A DNA stretch of 64,000 bases from Pontibacter sp. FD36. Lineage in GTDB: Bacteria; Bacteroidota; Bacteroidia; Cytophagales; Hymenobacteraceae. Shown one piece after another: positions 60,715 through 64,000 of this stretch. Where the stretch lies: positions 62,001-126,000 of the forward strand of contig NZ_JADPMP010000014.1 in assembly GCF_015686655.1 (NCBI RefSeq). Direction: 5' to 3'. Below the pieces are notes generated by a model. The model ran no database searches. It saw nothing but the letters and a program-made list of their open reading frames with translations, and was not told the DNA's origin. Positions within the stretch are counted from its first letter, which is position 1, and each line of letters starts with the position of its first letter. Both the position numbers and the translations under genes were made by a program.

Positions 60715-61665
60715 ATGGAAACAACGAACACCAAACCATACTATGCGGCAGGTATAGCAGCCTTTGTGATCTGGGGCTTTATACCTTTTCCGCTCAAGGC
60801 CCTGGCAGATTATCCCAGCGGACAGATCCTGTTCTTCAGGGTGGCCTTGTCGGTCGTCCTGCTGTTGCTGATCACGGTACTTTTCAGGCGCAAGAACCTG
60901 ATGCAGACACTATCACTGGTAAAGGCATCGAAACCACGGGAGGCCCGCAAATTTCTGCTCTTCACCTTTCTGGGTGGTTCATTACTGACCATAAACTGGC
61001 TGGCATTCATTTATGTTATCAACCACATCAACATCCAGACGGGCTCTTTCTCCTATTTGCTTTGCCCGATACTGACGGCGGTGCTGGGTTTTGCGCTGCT
61101 TAAAGAAGAGCTGCGTGCTAACCAGTGGGTGGCTATCGGGCTCAGCGCTCTGAGCTGTGTGCTGATCGGGACCGGTGAACTGACCAGCCTGCTTTTCAGT
61201 TTGCTGATTGCGCTGAGCTACGCCTTCTACCTGATCACCCAGCGCATTCTCAAGGTATACGACAAGATCGTGCTGCTCACGCTGCAGCTTTTGCTCTCTT
61301 TTGTGTTTATAGCACCGTTTTACGGGCAGCTCAAAGGAAGCTCTGAAGTAGCACTGGACGGTCATTTCTTTCTGATGACAGGTATACTGAGTGCCCTCTT
61401 TACGGTATTGCCGTTGTTTCTGAACCTTTATGCGCTTAAAGAGCTCACGTCAGGAACGATTGGCATCCTGATGTACATCAACCCGATCCTCAACTTCGTG
61501 GTGGCTTTCCTGTACTTCAACGAAGAGACCACAGCGGTAAAGGTGGCGGCTTACATCCTGATCTTTATCTCGGTGATCATCTACAACATCAACCTGAAAG
61601 GGCGCAAGAAGACCGGGGCAGGTCTGGTCATTCCGCCAGTGGGCACTACGGCGGTGGTGAAGTAA
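60715..61665 (+). CDS. EamA/RarD-type DMT-superfamily exporter
   Basis: A 316-residue membrane protein with ten hydrophobic helices. It carries the RarD start GIAAFVIWGFIPFPLKAL and TINWLAFIYVINHINI with an EamA repeat (LTAVLGFALLKEELRANQWV). The second repeat ends GTIGILMYINPILNFVVAFL. RarD-like proteins export unknown metabolites; the name comes from chloramphenicol phenotypes in other bacteria. It has basic C-terminal residues (KGRKKTG). It forms its own unit ending at the hairpin at 61683-61728. Confidence 0.9.
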   Translation: METTNTKPYYAAGIAAFVIWGFIPFPLKALADYPSGQILFFRVALSVVLLLLITVLFRRKNLMQTLSLVKASKPREARKFLLFTFLGGSLLTINWLAFIYVINHINIQTGSFSYLLCPILTAVLGFALLKEELRANQWVAIGLSALSCVLIGTGELTSLLFSLLIALSYAFYLITQRILKVYDKIVLLTLQLLLSFVFIAPFYGQLKGSSEVALDGHFFLMTGILSALFTVLPLFLNLYALKELTSGTIGILMYINPILNFVVAFLYFNEETTAVKVAAYILIFISVIIYNINLKGRKKTGAGLVIPPVGTTAVVK

Positions 61666-61682
61666 CGCTTACCTGCCAGAAA

Positions 61683-61728
61683 ACAGAGAGGCCATACCTG
61701 CTATGCGTACAGGTATGGCCTCTTTCTG
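61683..61728. terminator. Bidirectional terminator
   Basis: GAGGCCATACCTG and CAGGTATGGCCTC form a perfect stem with an A/T-rich outer part around a 9-base loop. It lies between the convergent RarD-type gene and the 119-residue lipoprotein gene. Confidence 0.82.
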
Positions 61729-61744
61729 TTGATGAAGTATCCGG

Positions 61745-62104
61745 TTACTGGTTAGTCCCGTCGATGCGTCTATTAGGTGGCGTCCTGATTTCAGGGCGCT
61801 GGTTAGGATTCTCTTCTGCCTGTCTTAGAATATCCTGCTCCACTTGTCGGCGGGCAGCCGTGTCTACATTAGATGGCAGGTTACCGAAGCGATCGGCCTG
61901 CTCACCTGTTTCGGCAGTGTCTCCTATAGGAGCCGGTCGTGGACGAATCAAATTACGGGTTGATTCACTCTTTCCGGAAATGGCTTCTGATGTACTGGTA
62001 TCGTCTGTCGGGTTCGAGGCCGGCCTATCGCCGCAAGCCACCGTGATGGTAGCCATAAAGGCAGCGGCAAGTCCGGTTTTAAATATATTTTTCAGGTTTT
62101 TCAT
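61745..62104 (-). CDS. Small lipoprotein of unknown function (119 residues)
   Basis: A 119-residue protein. The signal TGLAAAFMATITVAC has a lipobox with the lipidated Cys near residue 24. The mature part is Pro/Thr/Asp/Arg-rich and low in complexity (SNPTDDTSTSE, RPRPAP, NQRPEIRTPPNRR), probably disordered. No known domain. It sits between a RarD-type gene and a DUF5686 protein gene. A function cannot be assigned. Confidence 0.65.
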   Translation of the reverse strand: MKNLKNIFKTGLAAAFMATITVACGDRPASNPTDDTSTSEAISGKSESTRNLIRPRPAPIGDTAETGEQADRFGNLPSNVDTAARRQVEQDILRQAEENPNQRPEIRTPPNRRIDGTNQ

Positions 62105-62216
62105 GGTCGTTTCAAAATATTAGTCTTCTCTGATTTCTAACGTCCAACCTGTCTATTTGGTTGTAATACAGCCTTCCTGCCCCTTCGCTGGCACTATGCT
62201 ATCTTAGCCCTTCAGC

Positions 62217-64000
62217 TTAAAACCCGAATCCTACTCTCACGCCTGTATGCACTTTTTGCCTCTCCTGAAACGAGGTGAAGAAATCGACGCGCAGCACTTT
62301 GAAGATGTGCTCTATACCTAAGCCCAGCTCCAGATAGTTTTCTGACTTGCGTGTGTTCAGGTAGTGCAGGCTTACCACTTCCTGCCATTTCAAGCGACGG
62401 AAGAGCGGTATTTTATTGAACAGGAAACCATTGAAGTGATGCTCGTAGTGTCCCTCCAGGTAACGACTGTTGGTGCTATACCTATAGTAATCGAGGAGCT
62501 GGAAGCCGGTGTACACCCCCGCGAAAATGGTGCGGTTGCCATTGAAGTGGCGGTAGTCCATCAGCCGCATGTTCTCCTTGCCCCAGAAAGTGCCCGCCGT
62601 AAAGCTGTACTCGCTACTGCCCAGCAAGCCTAAACTGAAGTCGTCGGAGAGGCGCAGCGCCACGGTAGTATACTGCACATCACCGCCCAGCGCCTTGATA
62701 CCTCCCCGGTAACCCAGCGAAAAGGTAGGCCAGCGCGAACCGATGTTGATCTTGCGGTCGGGTCGGGAGATGTAGTTCATGCCCGGTCGGAAGGCTACGG
62801 TAAAGGCAGCCGTCAGAGCCTGGTGCGGATCGAAGGAGGCATCGGCCAGCTCAGCGTTCTCTGGCACATTGGAGGTAAAGCCGCCGCTACTGCTTTCCCG
62901 GAAGGTATAGTCAGTGGAATTCTCCATCGGCATCCGGTGGCTGTAGTCCAGTGATGTGAGTATCGTGACGCCATTGAATATCTCAGAGCGGTAATTCACC
63001 CGGGCATAGCCGCGTTGGTAGAGCTTTAGGTAATTGCGCTGCAGCAGCAAGGTATAGATTGTATTGGCGAAAGGCGATATCGGGTTGGTAGAATTAATCT
63101 GATCCACAAAGCGACCGCCCTCCACCGAAATCGAACTCCGCTTGATGGGGTCGTAGGTATAGTTCAGGCGCAGTTTGGCGTTGAGCTTCTCATTTGCCAG
63201 TCCGTAACGGATGGTAGGTTCTATTTCGTAGTGGCGACGGTCCTCAAAGCTCTGGCGGTACTCCATGCCTACATTCAGCACAGTGCCTTCCACGGTGTTG
63301 TATTGCAGCACACTTGGTCCACCTGTCAGACTCAGCAGTGGGTCTATCCGGAAATAGTGGCGCTCGTAGGTGTTGCTGTAGGTATAGCCACGCATGAAAA
63401 AGTTGCCAAAGGTCGGCTTGTTCCGGATACGGTCCAGCGAGTCTTTGTAAACCCTAGACTCACGGATCACTTCCAGGCTGTCTTTGCGTTGGTAATCTGT
63501 TTGCTCTTCCTCAGTCAGCGGCACCGGTCTGATTTCAGCCCAATAGGCCGAGTCACGGGTGTTCGCCTCTTTCTCTACAACCAACACTTCGCGACTAAAC
63601 AACTTTTCATTATGTATGGCAGGCTGCTCCTCAGGCGTGACTTCCTTAGGCTTGATCACCCGGGCACGCTGCCGTCGTGCTGGTTTCACTTCTACTGCTA
63701 CGGCGTCTTCCACTATTTCCGGTTCGGGCTCCACCACCGTTGGTGGACGGCTGTAGGCGGGTTGCACCTTATACTTGGAGTACACGCCCATGGCATAACC
63801 ACCTCCCTTGAAGCCCAGTCCGGAGGCCTCAAAGGTAAAGCGCTGTGACACCGGCATCCAGACATGGTCCTGCACCGGCGCGTATACCTGTCGCACCCGG
63901 ATGAAATCGACGAAATCGATGCCGGCATTCTTGGTGAGGGTAAGGTCGGTACTGTGGATGCGCCAGGTGCCGTCTACGATGTAGATGTTGCCTTGAAAAA
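62217..64000 (-). CDS. DUF5686-type outer-membrane protein, C-terminal part, cut by window edge
   Basis: The minus strand is open from the stop at 62217 to the right edge of the window, about 594 codons, so the N-terminus lies outside. The readable part begins with an OstA-like sandwich (GTWRIHSTDLTLTKNAGIDF), then a basic linker (residues with KPARRQRARV) and a C-terminal barrel of about 400 residues ending GVRVGFGF. This is the DUF5686 family, usually with an N-terminal CarboxypepD-regulatory-like domain and a signal peptide. The protein sits in the outer membrane. Its role is not established. A later GTG at 63896 is inside the conserved domain and is not the true start. Confidence 0.85.
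   Translation of the reverse strand, partial: FQGNIYIVDGTWRIHSTDLTLTKNAGIDFVDFIRVRQVYAPVQDHVWMPVSQRFTFEASGLGFKGGGYAMGVYSKYKVQPAYSRPPTVVEPEPEIVEDAVAVEVKPARRQRARVIKPKEVTPEEQPAIHNEKLFSREVLVVEKEANTRDSAYWAEIRPVPLTEEEQTDYQRKDSLEVIRESRVYKDSLDRIRNKPTFGNFFMRGYTYSNTYERHYFRIDPLLSLTGGPSVLQYNTVEGTVLNVGMEYRQSFEDRRHYEIEPTIRYGLANEKLNAKLRLNYTYDPIKRSSISVEGGRFVDQINSTNPISPFANTIYTLLLQRNYLKLYQRGYARVNYRSEIFNGVTILTSLDYSHRMPMENSTDYTFRESSSGGFTSNVPENAELADASFDPHQALTAAFTVAFRPGMNYISRPDRKINIGSRWPTFSLGYRGGIKALGGDVQYTTVALRLSDDFSLGLLGSSEYSFTAGTFWGKENMRLMDYRHFNGNRTIFAGVYTGFQLLDYYRYSTNSRYLEGHYEHHFNGFLFNKIPLFRRLKWQEVVSLHYLNTRKSENYLELGLGIEHIFKVLRVDFFTSFQERQKVHTGVRVGFGF

Noticed and set aside
1-64000. tRNA, rRNA, CRISPR array, insertion sequence, integrase or phage genes
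   Set aside because: I looked for tRNA-like cloverleaf segments, regularly spaced repeats and transposase/integrase motifs and saw none. Small or degenerate copies could be missed by eye.

Overview
The window looks like chromosomal DNA of a Bacteroidota bacterium, most likely a Cytophagales/Hymenobacteraceae (Pontibacter-like) species. The evidence is a SusC/SusD pair, DUF4249 lipoproteins next to a TonB-dependent receptor, a DUF5686 protein, DUF6089 proteins, a MurF-Alr fusion, ExbB-ExbD-ExbD-TonB in one cluster, Bacteroidota-type -7 promoter boxes (TAnnTTTG), and start codons that mostly lack a Shine-Dalgarno sequence. Base composition is near 50% GC in genes and AT-rich between them. I see no rRNA, tRNA, CRISPR array, insertion sequence, integrase or phage gene. 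The window reads as ordinary core chromosome rather than an island.

Layout. 1-5.3 kb: fatty-acid beta-oxidation on the minus strand (MarR regulator, FadN/FadB-type enzyme, thiolase cut by the window edge, and a separate acyl-CoA synthetase). 5.5-8.8 kb: plus-strand arginase-fold protein with a degenerate metal site, cytochrome b5-like protein, a BadF-type sugar kinase and MurQ (peptidoglycan amino-sugar recycling). 8.9-13.8 kb: two poorly known proteins, two tiny acidic lipoproteins and the ribosome-assembly GTPases Der and Era. 13.9-19.6 kb: ferrochelatase with an internal cysteine cluster, LOG protein, cysteine desulfurase, GlmM, MazG. 19.6-27.0 kb: a long AT-rich leader, then ExbB/TolQ, two ExbD, two TonB-type proteins, a small membrane protein, a PstS-like lipoprotein and a TPR protein.

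27.1-40.3 kb: a minus-strand envelope-biogenesis block (YqeY, CvpA, PabA/TrpG, hydrolase, CBS protein, small BamA-like barrel, NAD kinase, two DUF6089 proteins, UppS, BamA, two OmpH/Skp, then RluD behind a terminator). 40.4-45.0 kb: pdxJ-mnmH-selD (vitamin B6 and 2-selenouridine tRNA), a hydrolase and a tetrapyrrole-methylase-fold methyltransferase. 45.0-54.4 kb: two outer-membrane uptake modules (receptor plus two DUF4249 lipoproteins; SusC plus SusD). 55.3-64.0 kb: FeoAB iron transport, MurF-Alr, RarD-type exporter, a small lipoprotein and the C-terminal part of a DUF5686 protein.

The strongest unexplained signal is not a gene. The heptamer AGGTATA/TATACCT occurs about 100 times by eye count, roughly one order of magnitude above chance. 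It is found on both strands, in all reading frames and between genes, and it is thin in the ExbBD/TonB and SusCD regions. Other points worth a second look are the ExbBD-TonB-PstS-TPR cluster, a shared leader element before several envelope-protein genes, two probable leaderless genes, the conserved CCARC motif in the DUF4249 pair, and a possible decayed SusC start in the 54.4-55.3 kb gap.
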